A stretch of DNA of 64,000 bases. It comes from Nematopogon swammerdamellus. Lineage: Eukaryota; Arthropoda; Insecta; Lepidoptera; Adelidae. Location of the stretch: NCBI GenBank assembly GCA_946902875.1, contig OX336339.1:676397-740396 (forward strand), written 5' to 3'. The notes beneath the pieces are model-generated. The model was not told the DNA's origin. It ran no database searches and saw only the letters and a list, made by a program, of their open reading frames with translations. Below are positions 49,640 to 60,170 of the stretch, piece after piece. A program made the translations under genes and the position numbers. How positions within the stretch are numbered: the first letter of the stretch is position 1; each line of letters begins with the position of its first letter.

Positions 49640-51590
49640 TAAGTATTATTATTATCAGTGATAGGAATAGGTAGGACTTATTTACGTAAACTTCGAGGAA
49701 CAGAGTAAAAAATTGGAGACTTCCTTACGACAATATTTTTTTCCGGTTTAATAATACCTAACATACATTCCGGTTTAATAATCTCAAACATCCAAAGGTT
49801 GACTGTAAGAAATCTCTGTAAGGGATAAGTCCGCCTTTGCACCTTATGTAAATTTTCCAATGTATTTGTTACTGTTTAATGTTTACTGGAGCAATAAAGA
49901 ATTTTCTATCTATCTATCTACCTATTCATGGTGTTATAATTTCGCGATTTAAAAAAAGTGGCCGCCATTTTGAACTTTTTAGTAACTGGACAGATTGCTT
50001 TCAAAATCGACATCTGGGTGTCAGTGAATACGAATCTGTAGTCAAATTTAAAAAAAGTAGCCGCCATTTTGAAATTTTTAGTTACTGAACCGATTGCTTT
50101 CAAAATCGATATCTGGGTGTATATGTAGGCTCTGAATACGAATCCGTTGTCAAAATTTAAAAAAGTGGCCGCCATTTTGAACATTTTAGTTACTGTACCG
50201 ATTGCTTTCAAAATCGATATCTGGGTGTATGTGTGGGCTCTGAATACGAATCTGTAGTAAAAATTAAAAAAAGTGGCCGCCATTTTGAACTTTTTAGTTA
50301 CTGGACCGATTGCTTTCAAAATCGATATCTGGGTGTCTGTGTGGGCTCTGAATACGAATCTGTAGTCAATATTAAAAAAAAGTGGCCGCCATTTTGAACT
50401 TTTTAGTTACTGGACCGATTGCTTTCAAAATCGATATCTGGGTGTTTATGTAGGCTCTGAATACGAATCCGTTGTCAAAATTTAAAAAAGTGACCGCCAT
50501 TTTGAACTTTTTAGTTACTAGACCGATTACTTTCAAAACCCATATCTACATGTCTGTGTGGGCTCTGAATAACAATATGTAGTTAACATAAAAAATATGA
50601 TATCGATTTTGAAAGCACACAGACACCCAGATATCGATTTTGAAAGCAATCGGTCCAGTAACTAAAAAGTTCAAAATGGCGGCCACTTTTTTTAAATGTT
50701 TACTACAGATTCGTATTCAGAGCCCACACATACACCCAGATATCGATTTTGAAAGCAATCGGTCCAGTAACTAAAAAGTTCAAAATGGCGGCCACTTTTT
50801 TTAAATGTTTACTACAGATTCGTATTCAGAGCCCACACATACACCCAGATATCGATTTTGAAAGCAATCGGTCCAGTAACTAAAAAGTTCAAAATGGCGG
50901 CCACTTTTTTTAAATTTTACAACGGATTCGTATTCAGAGCCTACACATACACCCAGATATCGATTTTGAAAGCAATCGGTCCAGTAACTAAAAAGTTCAA
51001 AATGGCGGTCACTTTTTAAATTTTGACAACGGATTCGTATTCAGAGCCTACATAGACACCCAGATATCGATTTTGAAAGAAATCGGTCCAGTAACTAAAA
51101 AGTTCAAAATGGCGGCCACTTCTTTTTTATTTTGACTACAGATTCGTATTCTGAGTCCACACAGACGCCTAGATATCGATTTTGAAAGCAATCGGTCCAG
51201 TAACTAAAAAGTTCAAAATGGCGGCTACTTTTTTTAAATTTTGACTATAGATTCGTATCCAGAGTCCACACAGACGCCCATATATCGATTTTGAAAGAAA
51301 TCGGTCCAGTAACTAAAAAGTTCAAAATGGCGGCCACTTTTTTAAATTTTTACTACAGATTCGTATTCAGAGCCCACACTGACACCCAGATATCGATTTT
51401 GAAAGCAATCGGTCCAGTAACTAAAAAGTTCAAAATGGTGGCCACTTTTTTCAAATCGCGAAATTAAAACACCATGAATATTATTAAACCGGAAAAAAAT
51501 ATTGTCTTAAGGAAGTCTCCAATCTTTTACTCTGTTCCTCGAAATTTAGGTAAATAAGCCCTACTTATTCCTATCACTGATTATTAGTAC
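49640..51590. mobile_element. Foldback-type element D, large inverted array of 108-bp units
   Basis: Outer arms: atcagtgataggaatagg, aacttcgaggaacagagtaa, ttggagacttcctta and ttttccggtttaataat (49655-49755), mirrored at 51480-51585. Then six direct units (gtggccgccatttt at 49958, gtagcc at 50057, then 50165, 50273, 50382, and gtgacc at 50490; spacing 99-109). After a short centre near 50590 come eight inverted units (about 50676, 50786, 50895, 51004, 51111, 51220, 51328, 51437). The subunit is the same as in element C but the outer modules differ. The frames inside are low-value shadows. Confidence 0.9.
49785..49920 (+). mobile_element. LINE 3' UTR inserted in the left arm of foldback D
   Basis: ccaaaggttgactgtaagaa...ccgcctttgcacctt...gcaataaagaattttc then (tatc)n is a jockey/CR1-type 3' end. 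The right arm of the foldback lacks this segment, so it inserted after the arms formed. The adjacent ttccggtttaataat is duplicated at 49742 and 49769. Confidence 0.7.
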
Positions 51591-52374
51591 AACTTTTCAA
51601 AAATATTAAAACAACAGTCTTGTTTAATTTTTCAATATTTTTTTTGGATTCAAACAATAATATTCGTTCAGTAAAAACTATTTGAAATAATATTACAAAT
51701 AACAATTTAAAAATTCACAGATATACCGCACCATCATTGTCCGTCAGACTGGCATTCGTAGTGATCCCGTCAAGTTGCCGTCAAGCAAGGCTTCCGATTG
51801 GTCGGACGGTCGGCTCTTACTACCAGATACCCGAGCCAAGCCAGCGATAACAAACCTGTCGCTCGCCTTGCTCGCTGTCTCTCTCCATATCGCGGGGCGC
51901 GATATGGGTAACGGAGATAGACAAGTCACGTCATAAAAGATTAAATTGCGATTTCGATTTTCGTAGTAGTAGGGATTTTTGGCTAGCCGTGCTCCGATAC
52001 AAACGCAGTAGCGTTGCGTCTCCCGTAGGTATTCTCCTTGCTAAAAAAGAATAATCGAAATCGAAATCGGTTGAAGGAATTATTTGTCATGTGTCACACT
52101 GCAAAATTTTGAGCGTGTTGCAGTATAGTGCTGAGGTATCACCATCCTTATGTTTTTATTGCTGAAGGTAACCACAAACCATAGTTTTTTGTTGATTTTT
52201 CAAAAACCGCTAAATCCATTTCAATAAAATTTATATGGGACCACCTCTGAAGTATGACCTACCAAACAAAGAAAGTATCATCAAAATCGATTCATGATTG
52301 GCGGAGTAACAGCGTAACAAACATACAAAAACATATAGTCGAATTCAGAACCTCCTCCTTTTGAAGTCAGTTGA
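51591..52374. other. Unassigned sequence
   Basis: AT-rich to 51720, then a moderately GC-rich stretch at 51745-51930. A tcgaaatcgaaatcggttga motif lies near 52056. Nothing recognised. Confidence 0.3.
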
Positions 52375-52605
52375 AAAAGGGGACTGGACTAGATCATTGC
52401 ACTCTCTAGACCTAGACAGCACTGTTGCCAAATCTCGCCATACTCACTGTCCATGGAGTTTTTATTAGAATTTTCAATTTTCCTGTGAAAAAAAAAGTAT
52501 TCCGATTTGAGTGATAAGGATTTTTTTCTTCCAATAATGAGTACTTTCTATTCCTGAAGTTTCCCAAGCCTATCCTGAAACACCCTGTATAACGGTATCA
52601 AGATT
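52375..52605 (+). repeat. Family H interspersed repeat, copy 2
   Basis: Same landmarks as 20757-20985, ending caagcctatcctgaaacacc and ctgtat. Confidence 0.7.
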
Positions 52606-52774
52606 TATATTATAACTTGGAATGGAACTTTCCACTCCAGGACACCTTCACGCACTGAATGGGTAAGACGTTACCTGCGCCGCGCTCCGGGGCGCCACCG
52701 TGTCGGCACTTCGCAAATCTGTGATAGCAAAACTTTTTCAGCAGTTCATTCTTAATTCATACAATTTATTCTTA

Positions 52775-53125
52775 CCCCCGAAGCAAAAGAAGGAGTGTTA
52801 TTATAAGTTTGAAGCCTATGTCTGTCTGTGTATCTGTGAGTTTGTGTGTCTGTCTGTGGCATCGTAGCTCCCTAACAGATGGTACGATTTGGATGCGGGT
52901 TTTTTTAATTAAAAAGCTACTTTAACCGGGATGGTTCTTAGCTATGATTGTAGTAAAGTAATCAAGTAATCAAAATATAACATCTCTTAAAAAGCTTGAA
53001 ACTAAAAAAAAAACTAAGAAATTAAAATATAAAAATCAGGTGTGAGCGGTTATTTACTAAGCTATCCCCCGACACCTTTAAGTAACTAAACGGAAATTAT
53101 GTTGTACTTTTTAATGGGTCGGGCG
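52775..53125 (+). repeat. Family E plus family F module
   Basis: ttacccccgaagcaaaagaa, tataagtttgaagcctatgt, gtctgtctgtggcatcgtag, then ggtacgatttggatgcggg, aaccgggatggttcttag, then the family F module (tatcccccgacaccttta, aacggaaattatgttg) to gggtcgggcg. Confidence 0.6.
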
Positions 53126-53530
53126 TATTTTAAATTTAGTCGTATCCATTGACTTATACATATATTACTAGACTTCACATCAAATCAGTTATATAAGTCG
53201 ATGCATCAAATACGCTCGTTCGGTTCCTAGGAACATAGGCCAAACGGTGGATCTCGAGTTGACGGTCTGTCAGTCGCACGCTCGCATGCTCGGCGAGCGC
53301 AGGCGCGTCCACCGTAGTTTTCTACAAATATAATGCCTACGTGTCCCTTTGCGACACTGTAAAAATCGTACCGGTAAGAGAAACAAAGATGACGGCGTCA
53401 CATATCACAAATAAAGGAGCGTTCATAAACCACTGGACGGATTTTAGGCAAATTTTGGACTACGACTACGACGCGGTAGTTCAAAGCGCGCAGCTCTCTC
53501 GGCGTCGCGGGAATTTTTTGGTCACGTGAC
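53126..53530. other. Unassigned sequence before the C run
   Basis: The frame at 53341-53529 is not recognisable. gtggatctcgagttgacggt and a CpG-rich patch lie at 53245-53320. Confidence 0.3.
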
Positions 53531-53532
53531 TC

Positions 53533-53533
<1 letters not shown>

Positions 53534-53565
<32 letters not shown>

Positions 53566-53575
53566 TTGGTGGCGG
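53534..53575. repeat. 42-base C homopolymer
   Basis: Uninterrupted C run. Its true length may differ because such runs are prone to replication slippage and assembly error. The poly-glycine frame over it on the minus strand is an artefact. Confidence 0.9.
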
Positions 53576-53832
53576 GAGGTGACAAATAGCTGAACCCCTG
53601 TAAGCTGGTATTTCATAAGTTGTTGACTTGTTAAATTGAACTAACAATAATAATGAACGGTTCTTGCATTATTAAAATCCATATTTTAAACATTTGACGT
53701 GACCACAAATTCTGACGGGAACAGCATCTCGGGCGGTTCCTTGCCACATAGGAAAGTGGCTCAATCCATACTTAGAGGTCCACAAACATTACCTGAAACA
53801 AGAAAATCACAAATTATAATACAAAATTTTAC

Positions 53833-53985
53833 TAAGGCGACTCAGGTAAGGACGAGATGCTGCGCCGTGCCAAAGCTCTCACCTTGGCACGGTCCTTCCA
53901 CCGAGTCGTGCAGCAGCAGGGTCTTTGTGCCTCACTTGCTGCTCGATAGTTATCTTGTCCGAATACTTTTCTAAACGTGGTGTTC
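53833..53985 (-). mobile_element. Family C, partial, reversed
   Basis: On the minus strand: cgaacaccacgtttagaaaa, gcagcaagtgaggcacaaag and cgtgccaaggtgagagc. The tail is absent. Confidence 0.65.
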
Positions 53986-54059
53986 GATGATGTGTTTCAA
54001 TTTTCCAGAGTTCCCTACATCTTCCTGATTTACAATGCCTACATTTGGGGTGGACGGTT

Positions 54060-54537
54060 GAGAAATTCCGTCTTTTTTTTATTGCTTCTGAACTGGGTGT
54101 CTCTGCCCGAGGTCGAAGCCTCAGGCGCAGCCAATTTCACGGCCGAGGAGATGCCAGTCCGGCTTGGAGGTGGACTAATGTCGCTGGGGAAAGGCTATTA
54201 ACTCGCTATTTGAAGATCCATGGATTGTGGAAATGGGCAAAGATATGCTCTGGGAGCCCGTTCCACACCTTTGCAGTGCAGCACAAGAACGATTTAGACA
54301 ATCGTGCAGTTCGAAGAACTCTCTGTCGACTACAAAGTGGTGTTCCGCGAGAGTATGGCGGGTTTGGCGAAGGCGAACAGGAGGAGGAGGGATAATGGCA
54401 GCAAGTTCGTCAGAGCAGCGGCCATAGTAGTACGGATAAAACAGGCTCAATGACCCAACGATCCGTCTGTGCTTTAGAGGTTGAAGGTCCTTTGTGAGTA
54501 CAGAGTCACCAATGAGGCGAATGGCTCGTCTCAATCG
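54060..54537 (-). pseudogene. LINE reverse transcriptase, C-terminal remnant with 3' end
   Basis: The minus-strand frame from 54534 reads RRAIRLIGDSVLTKDLQPLK, HRRIVGSLSLFYPYYYGRCS and DELAAIIPPPPVRLRQTRH. A frameshift near 54330 follows, and another frame continues with TAKVWNGLPEHIFAHFHNPW. It ends with the gtgaaattggctgcgcctg 3' motif near 54145 that is also present at 24690. Same remnant family as 4390-4830, no catalytic residues. Confidence 0.7.
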
Positions 54538-54894
54538 ATTTCGTAAATGAACTAGAATTGTGGTTAGCTAGGTCCTAGTGCATAGATTTACATAAAGGAG
54601 ATGACATTCTGTGTACAATACCATGACAGTAACATAACGCATGCGCATACTGCAGTATCCATTACACCAGAGGTCTAGGGAGCTATTAAACATTAACCCA
54701 TTTCGCAGATTGGACTCGACATCTAGCTAGCACACACTGCTTTGAGGAAGGTAAGAGGTATCATAGAGGCATATAATACGTAATGGTACAGATCGGCCCA
54801 GTTTCCTATCCTCTCTCACTCTCTCATACGACATCGTTTTCCCAGGAGGAAATTCAGTTCCAAATTCAAAATCATTGTTATATTATTGCATTAT

Positions 54895-55180
54895 ATTACG
54901 AGCTTTCCGCGGCTTCGCTCGCGTGAAATTCGTATTTCAAAAGAAGAATGTATGTAAGCACGCTCGCTACACTACCTTTATTTCAGCGCTCGTAACAAAT
55001 TCGTGTATGAGAGCCACATCTTAACGTAACCGGAACTGAATTCAGATGATCGCTTTAAGGGTTATGGAGGAGCATACATACATACAGAAAAGATTTCTAA
55101 AAATCGTTAATTTAGTTTTAGTATTATTACATAGAGTCTACAAACGCAGTATCTCATAAAATAAAGTAACTTACTCCATC
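54895..55180 (+). mobile_element. Family G repeat
   Basis: acgagctttccgcggcttcg, ctcgcgtgaaattcgtattt, tatgagagccacatcttaac, gggttatggaggagcatac and tagagtctacaaacgcagta occur in the same order as at 61843-62150. Confidence 0.7.
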
Positions 55181-55189
55181 ACCATTCCT

Positions 55190-56730
55190 TACAGATTTAT
55201 TATTAGTATTATAACTGTGTACTTAGTGCATCCCTGATCCTACCAAGATTCCGCGTTGCCTTGTTTGCTCGCCGTGCGGGTAGCTTCGAAAGAGGAGACG
55301 CAGACGAAGGGAAAAGGTGTACGGCGGGTAGTTAGCTGACGACCGCGCGAGCGCGAGGCGCGAGCCACGTCAAGTACGGGAGCAACGAAATAAGGGATTT
55401 TATAAGAGTTGGAAACGAATTACGGAAAGGAATGTATGTATAGTTGGTGTGATTGCGACAGTGACGTTTTAGAGTAAGTTGCAGAGCACGCCGGCTCTGC
55501 AGCCCCTACGGTGGTGCACATCCGGCCGTCTGCGAGGATTCTGGAGAGCTACTTCGCCCGGTGAGTGAGCGAAAGTACACGTCGTCACAGTATTGATGAT
55601 TGATGCACATCATTATCCGCTTTGAGTTGTGCACGTGTTGGGCACTTTACAGGCAAGTTAGTAGCATTTGCATAATGCATAACGCCATCTAGCGAGGTTG
55701 ATGAAGACATATTTTACTCGGAAAACCTTTTCATTCAAAGAAACTTGTCACTTGATCGCTTGGACGACTCGTACGCTCTCCTTGCCGACCCTTTTCAAAC
55801 TTATTCGTACAACAATATTCAAACGAGTACATTAATCTATGTAGAAGTCGATACTATCATTTATATTCTCCCTTACGTTTTGTTTATAGACGTCCGGATA
55901 TACCAGCCTTCCGGCTATAAAATCCAGACGTCTATCCCTGCACTCTTGCGAGTACAGTGATCATGTATGCCAGATCGAGGCCCCATAGCTGTACCGTTCT
56001 TCCGAAAAAATTCCATGGGAAACACAGACTGTGACCTTTCCCCAGCCGATCCGAGCCACCACCCGTCCACCCGAAGGAACCCCCGACCTAAGCCGAGAGC
56101 CAGGTGTGAAGCCTTCACTGCCACTGGGGTCCGCTCCCTATCCAACCACAGCCTGTGCCCAGGGCCTCAGCACTTTGTACTAGCCGCAGCTTTTGTTTTC
56201 ACCAGCTATGTATATGCGTGGATATACCTACCACCGTGTATATATACCACCTAATGTGTACCGGGGATCCATCGGTCTCGAATGACTTACAGCGTCATTA
56301 GATCGTGAGAAGTCCAACCTACATCCACATTTAAGTGTATCTATGTAGAAGTGGAGTAGAGAGAGCAGGTATTACTTCCGATATGGATTTTGTAACCATC
56401 TCATTCTGTTCTAGCGACGAACTGTACGCAGACTCAGCGCTGTTGTCCTTTCAACGATATTTCCTCGTATGTTCGGAGTGGCCATTGGCTGCGAGAGTGC
56501 CGGGGAGGGATGAAACCTACATAATAGATAACCATCGTATATTGTACGAAGGCGACGTGCGCATAATGGGGAACAAAAGCGCAAGACAAATTCTAAAGCG
56601 AGCGCAGTGACGCAGCGTAACCGCTTTATCGCCATCTAGGAGCGTCGCATTGAGTGACGTGTCTGGCGCTAGATGGCGTTGCTGTCGTATTTTTTTTCTT
56701 TTTGTATTTCACATATTCGGATCAAAACTC
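55190..56730. other. Unassigned, least repetitive stretch of the right half
   Basis: No family landmark was recognised. A GC-rich stretch at 55240-55400 is followed by a possible small exon at about 55487-55560 (tgcag acceptor-like and gtgagtgag donor-like ends). The open frames at 55967-56254 and 56335-56610 (91 codons) have no recognisable motif. Host non-coding sequence or exons of an unknown gene are possible. Confidence 0.3.
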
Positions 56731-56734
56731 CCAC

Positions 56735-56770
56735 CTGAAGAAGCCCGTGACGCAGCGGGCGAACATCGAC
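56735..56770 (+). ncRNA. Degenerate hammerhead-like motif
   Basis: ctgaagaagcccgtgacgca then gcgggcgaacatcgac: the same layout as the motif at 10486-10522 but with GAACA instead of GAAAC in the core, so presumably inactive. A LINE 3' end starts directly after it. Confidence 0.5.
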
Positions 56771-57230
56771 TTATAGAATAGAATAGAATCTCTTTATTGC
56801 ACACAAATTGAAGGAAGAACAGTACACGACAAGAAACAAGAAATACAGGAGTGCGCAAAGGCAGACAAGTGATTTCTTCCAGTCAACCTTTGGGTGATGG
56901 GGAACACATGAGGAATAAAATACAGAGAAAGAAATATGGGTAGTGCAAGCGAAAGGGAGGAGGAATTATTTTATGAATATACATACATACATACCTATTT
57001 ATACAATACATATACATGTATAGAACGTAAATACTACATACAAATAATAATACATATTATACTATACTAATCCACAAGTGAATACAAAATAGGCAAAATT
57101 AATGAAAGTAGAATTTCTTCAATGACTTTTAATAGAATTTAAAGTTTGGGAGTGACGGACGTAGTGCGGCAGCGAGTTCTAGAATTATGTAAGTCTTCAA
57201 AATCTACTGTTAATCCGGAAAAATTTAAAT
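56763..57230 (-). mobile_element. LINE 3' end
   Basis: On the minus strand a long 3' UTR with ccaaaggttgactggaagaa and ttgtgtgcaataaagag ends in an attct-type short repeat. Upstream (57130-57230) a decayed coding piece reads near ELAAALRPSLPNFK-like, in keeping with the last residues of a jockey/CR1-type polymerase. Confidence 0.6.
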
Positions 57231-57800
57231 TGGTTATTTGAACCTGCGGGTTGAGTAGGCTGTGGGTTAAGTTATAGTTTCAAAGTGGTCAACTGGGCCC
57301 GTGGGCTGAGTTGACTATGAAAAAATAAATACATATTTCATAGTGGTCATTTAAGCCCGCGGGCTGATTGGGATGTGGGCTGAGTTGACCAATGATTCAA
57401 AATGAGTTTAGTACGAGGCTTCTCTATCCTACTATTGGCTGAGAGTTCAATCCGTATTCAGTCCGCTGACGCTGTGTTTCTGCACAATATCGAGTGATCG
57501 TGTCTCTCCCAGCCCGCCCGACGCCGCCCGCGCCCCCGCCGCCTTCGACCGCCGCGCTGCGGGTGGCCTAACATTCATCTTAACTGTCGAGCTCTGTTCC
57601 GACACAGCCTCCGATATCCGCCGCGTCCTGCGCTCCCGAGGGCTCAACACCGGATCCGATACAACGTCCACAGGGGACTGTGTAAACCGTTTCCAAATCC
57701 CATGCTCGTGAAACCCGAGTAGCGTAATAATACTCAGCCAACGTTGGACAGATTGATGTTGCCGAAAATAAGATCATCGAGTGGTTACACTTATCCCTAC
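57231..57800. other. Unassigned; short ggctgagttga repeats and a GC-rich frame
   Basis: cccgcgggctga / gggctgagttgac recurs several times at 57240-57390 (imperfect tandem). Two overlapping minus-strand frames (57447-57671 and 57580-57810) lie over a GC-rich stretch; neither is recognisable. Confidence 0.35.
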
Positions 57801-57807
57801 ATACATT

Positions 57808-58092
57808 CATAACACACGCTGTATCCCGACAATCAGGGTAAGCAGAGTAATCGGTGTTGTGCTATAAGGACTCTGGTAAATTACAGCACAACACCGACCA
57901 CCACGTTTAGCACAGTATACGGACAACTATCAAGGAGCAAGTAAGGCACGAAGAACCCACCTGTTGCATGACTATGTAGGTGGAAGAATTGCGCCAAGGT
58001 GAGAAGTGGCTATCCTGTCGCCTTTTAGCGCAGTATCTTGTCCTTATCCCTTAGTCGCCTCTTACGACATGCACGGGGAGAGATGCAGTATC
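57808..58092 (+). mobile_element. Family C, nearly full length
   Basis: From taacacacgctgtatcccga to cgcctcttacgacatgcacg and gagagatgcagt. The terminal ccccacacggta part is missing. Confidence 0.75.
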
Positions 58093-58204
58093 CCTACATA
58101 TTGTTCTAAAAATCCTGTCAAAACGCCGGCAAACGTTATCCGAGAAAAAACCGAATCTAAATAAATAGAAAATAAATAAATACTATAATTTATACATATA
58201 TACA

Positions 58205-58305
58205 TATCACACACGCTGAATCCCGACAATCGGGGTAAGCAGAGTAATCGGTGTTGTGCTGCAAGTACTCTAGTAAATTACAGCACAACACCGACCACCA
58301 CGTTT
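58205..58305 (+). mobile_element. Family C 5' fragment
   Basis: tatcacacacgctgaatccc to acaccgaccaccacgttt, then replaced by tttattta-rich sequence. It follows the 57808 copy by about 110 bp. Confidence 0.7.
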
Positions 58306-58369
58306 ATTTATTTATTTATAAAAAATATTTATTATTTATTTATAAAAAGTTAAATTACAAATTTAAAAA

Positions 58370-58555
58370 ACCCCGACCCTTAAAAAGTCAAATATAATTT
58401 CCGTTTCCTTACTTAAAGGAGTCGGGGAACCGCTAAGTAAATTCCTGCCCAGCTGAGCTTCCTTATATTTTATTTAGTTAGCGGTCCCCCGACTCCTAAG
58501 TAAACGGAAATAATTTTTGACTTTTTAAGGGTTGGGAGTTTTTTTTAAGTTGTAA
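58370..58555. repeat. Family F palindromic copy
   Basis: ccgacccttaaaaagtcaaa, taatttccgtttcct and ggagtcggggaaccgctaa form the left arm. tagcggtcccccgactcct, aagtaaacggaaataat and gactttttaagggttggg form the inverted right arm, with about 45 bases between. A potential hairpin of about 70 bp. Confidence 0.75.
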
Positions 58556-58559
58556 ATTA

Positions 58560-58757
58560 ACTTTTATTTCAAGATTTAAAAAAAACTGCATGCATTGATT
58601 ACAAATCTAGCTAACTACCATCTCGATTAAACCAGCTTTCTAATAAAGAAAACCACATCCAAATCAGTGCATCCGTTTGGGAGCACAATGCCACAGACAG
58701 ACACACCCAAACACACCCACGTTAAACTTATAACACCCTTATTTTTTCGTCGGGGGT
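58560..58757 (-). repeat. Family E, reversed
   Basis: ctcgattaaaccagctttct, ccacatccaaatcagtgcat, gagcacaatgccacagacag and ttttttcgtcgggggtta. Confidence 0.6.
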
Positions 58758-58985
58758 TAATAATATACTGGAACTGTCTTCCGGCGAATGTATTTCCTGA
58801 ATCCTTTAACCCGGGTGTCTTCAAGCGTCGTGTTAACGGGCTAGACAGCCTAGCAACAGTCCGCAAATCTACTGGCATGGCACCTAACTGAGCGTGATTT
58901 CGCGAGGAGAGGTGATTTTGGCTCTGTCGACTGCACCATTGGTCTCTCGGCACAGCCACCCATGCTGGTTTACATAAAAAAAATA
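58758..58985 (+). pseudogene. LINE C-terminal remnant fused to SINE-A-like tail
   Basis: The plus-strand frame reads IIYWNCLPANVFPESFNPGV, FKRRVNGLDSLATV and stops at 58891 after MAPN. This is the C-terminus of the 4390-type polymerase family. Downstream, gaggagaggtgattttggct, tctcggcacagccacccatg and ctggtttacataaaaaaaa has the layout of the SINE-A tail, so LINE and SINE share a 3' end here. Confidence 0.65.
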
Positions 58986-58989
58986 TATA

Positions 58990-59580
58990 TATGTAATAAT
59001 CTATTAAATAAAATTAAATAAATTCTTTAAGGCTTAAGGACGAATCGGCCAAGAAACCTTACAGGTTTTAAACATACACATGCCTACCATAAGGCAGCAC
59101 ATACAACAAGAAAGGGAGAATTAAAATTAAACACTTTTAAAAATACCCGAAGCAGAATTGGCCAGACCCCGTTCGTTCGCGCAGTTCCTACAGAATATAG
59201 CATTATCTGAATCGCATGCGTTCCTTGCTGAATTTTAATTCTCGTACTGTCTATAAATTCCTGTTGACAAACTCTCGGCGCACGTGCCGACGATAGTTTA
59301 AAGAGAATTGTTCACTAACGTGTTGTTGTTCCTGGAACTGGATACGTGTGTCGCGTCGAACATGTCCGCCGACGTTGGGGGCGAGTCGGTGGTGAAGGAG
59401 GGTGGTGGAGGGTGGAGGATGGTGTAGGAAGGTGGAGTGGGGTTCACAGCTCGATAACATTTCGAGACAGGCAAGAATGGGTCCAGCTTCACATGTTGTC
59501 GCAGGTCAGACGAAAATGTAGCGGCGACAGCACTGTCGATCTAAAAGACGGAGCTCAACTCAACTACTACTTGTGTTTGT
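58990..59580. other. Unassigned sequence with a ggtgga-rich patch
   Basis: gaaggagggtggtggagggt...ggatggtgtaggaaggtgg at 59392-59440 is purine-rich low complexity and generates open frames in several registers. Nothing else recognised. Confidence 0.3.
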
Positions 59581-59581
59581 C

Positions 59582-59757
59582 AGCCTCGGTAGCTCAGTGG
59601 TGCGGTCGGTCGACTGTTGTTAAGCATATCTGGGCACTGACAGATATGCGTAACCGTGGTTCGGATTCCACGTAAAACTGTAGGTCCCCTCCATTCTTGT
59701 CTTACTAGGTGGTAGGGTTCATCCCGTCCGCGTTGGTACCACCGCACTGAATGAAAG
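59582..59757 (+). mobile_element. SINE-B, 3' truncated, 5S segment partly deleted
   Basis: A box in gcctcggtagctcagtggtg, a short 5S remnant (gttaagcatatctgggc), B-box-like ggttcggattcc (59659), central domain to accgcactgaatgaaa. Joins directly to a LINE remnant. Confidence 0.8.
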
Positions 59758-60170
59758 TACCAGATCAGGTCCTGCTTGGAGTACTGCTCGAACCTGTGGG
59801 ATGGCTCTGCCAAATCCCAGATTGCGCCTCTGGACTCGATCCAGCATCGAGCCATACGACTATTGGGTGACCCCGAAGTGTCCTGCGATCTAGAACCACT
59901 GCAACACCGTAGGGGATGTCGGCTCCCTAAGTGTGTTCTATCGCTTATTCCATGGGGAGTGCTCGGAGGAGCTGTTTAATGCGATCCCGCCGCCCCCTTA
60001 TAGATTGCATTGCTGAACTGGACAGAAATGGTAAAAAAATGGGAACGGGAAAAAATTATGACGGACCATACTGTTCGAATATGCATAATATGTCTTAATG
60101 TCTTAATTAATTATTGTTAATGTTGTGTGTCTTTATGGCGAAATCAATATCTGAATCTGAAATGCGTGTA
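59750..60170 (+). pseudogene. LINE C-terminal remnant with own 3' end
   Basis: Plus-strand pieces: LEYCSNLWDGSAKSQIAPLD, SIQHRAIRLLGDPEVSCDLE, PLQHRR, then after a frameshift DVGSLSVFYRLFHGECSEEL and FNAIPPPPYRLHC. An internal deletion follows, then the 3' UTR motif tctttatggcgaaatcaata and tctgaatctgaa, which matches the tail of the LINE at 11571. Confidence 0.7.

Noticed and set aside
53398..53616. Glycine-rich protein frame over the C run
   Set aside because: Caused entirely by the 42-base homopolymer.
57447..57810. GC-rich minus-strand frames as a host exon
   Set aside because: No recognisable motif, no convincing splice sites and two frames equally open; left as unassigned.
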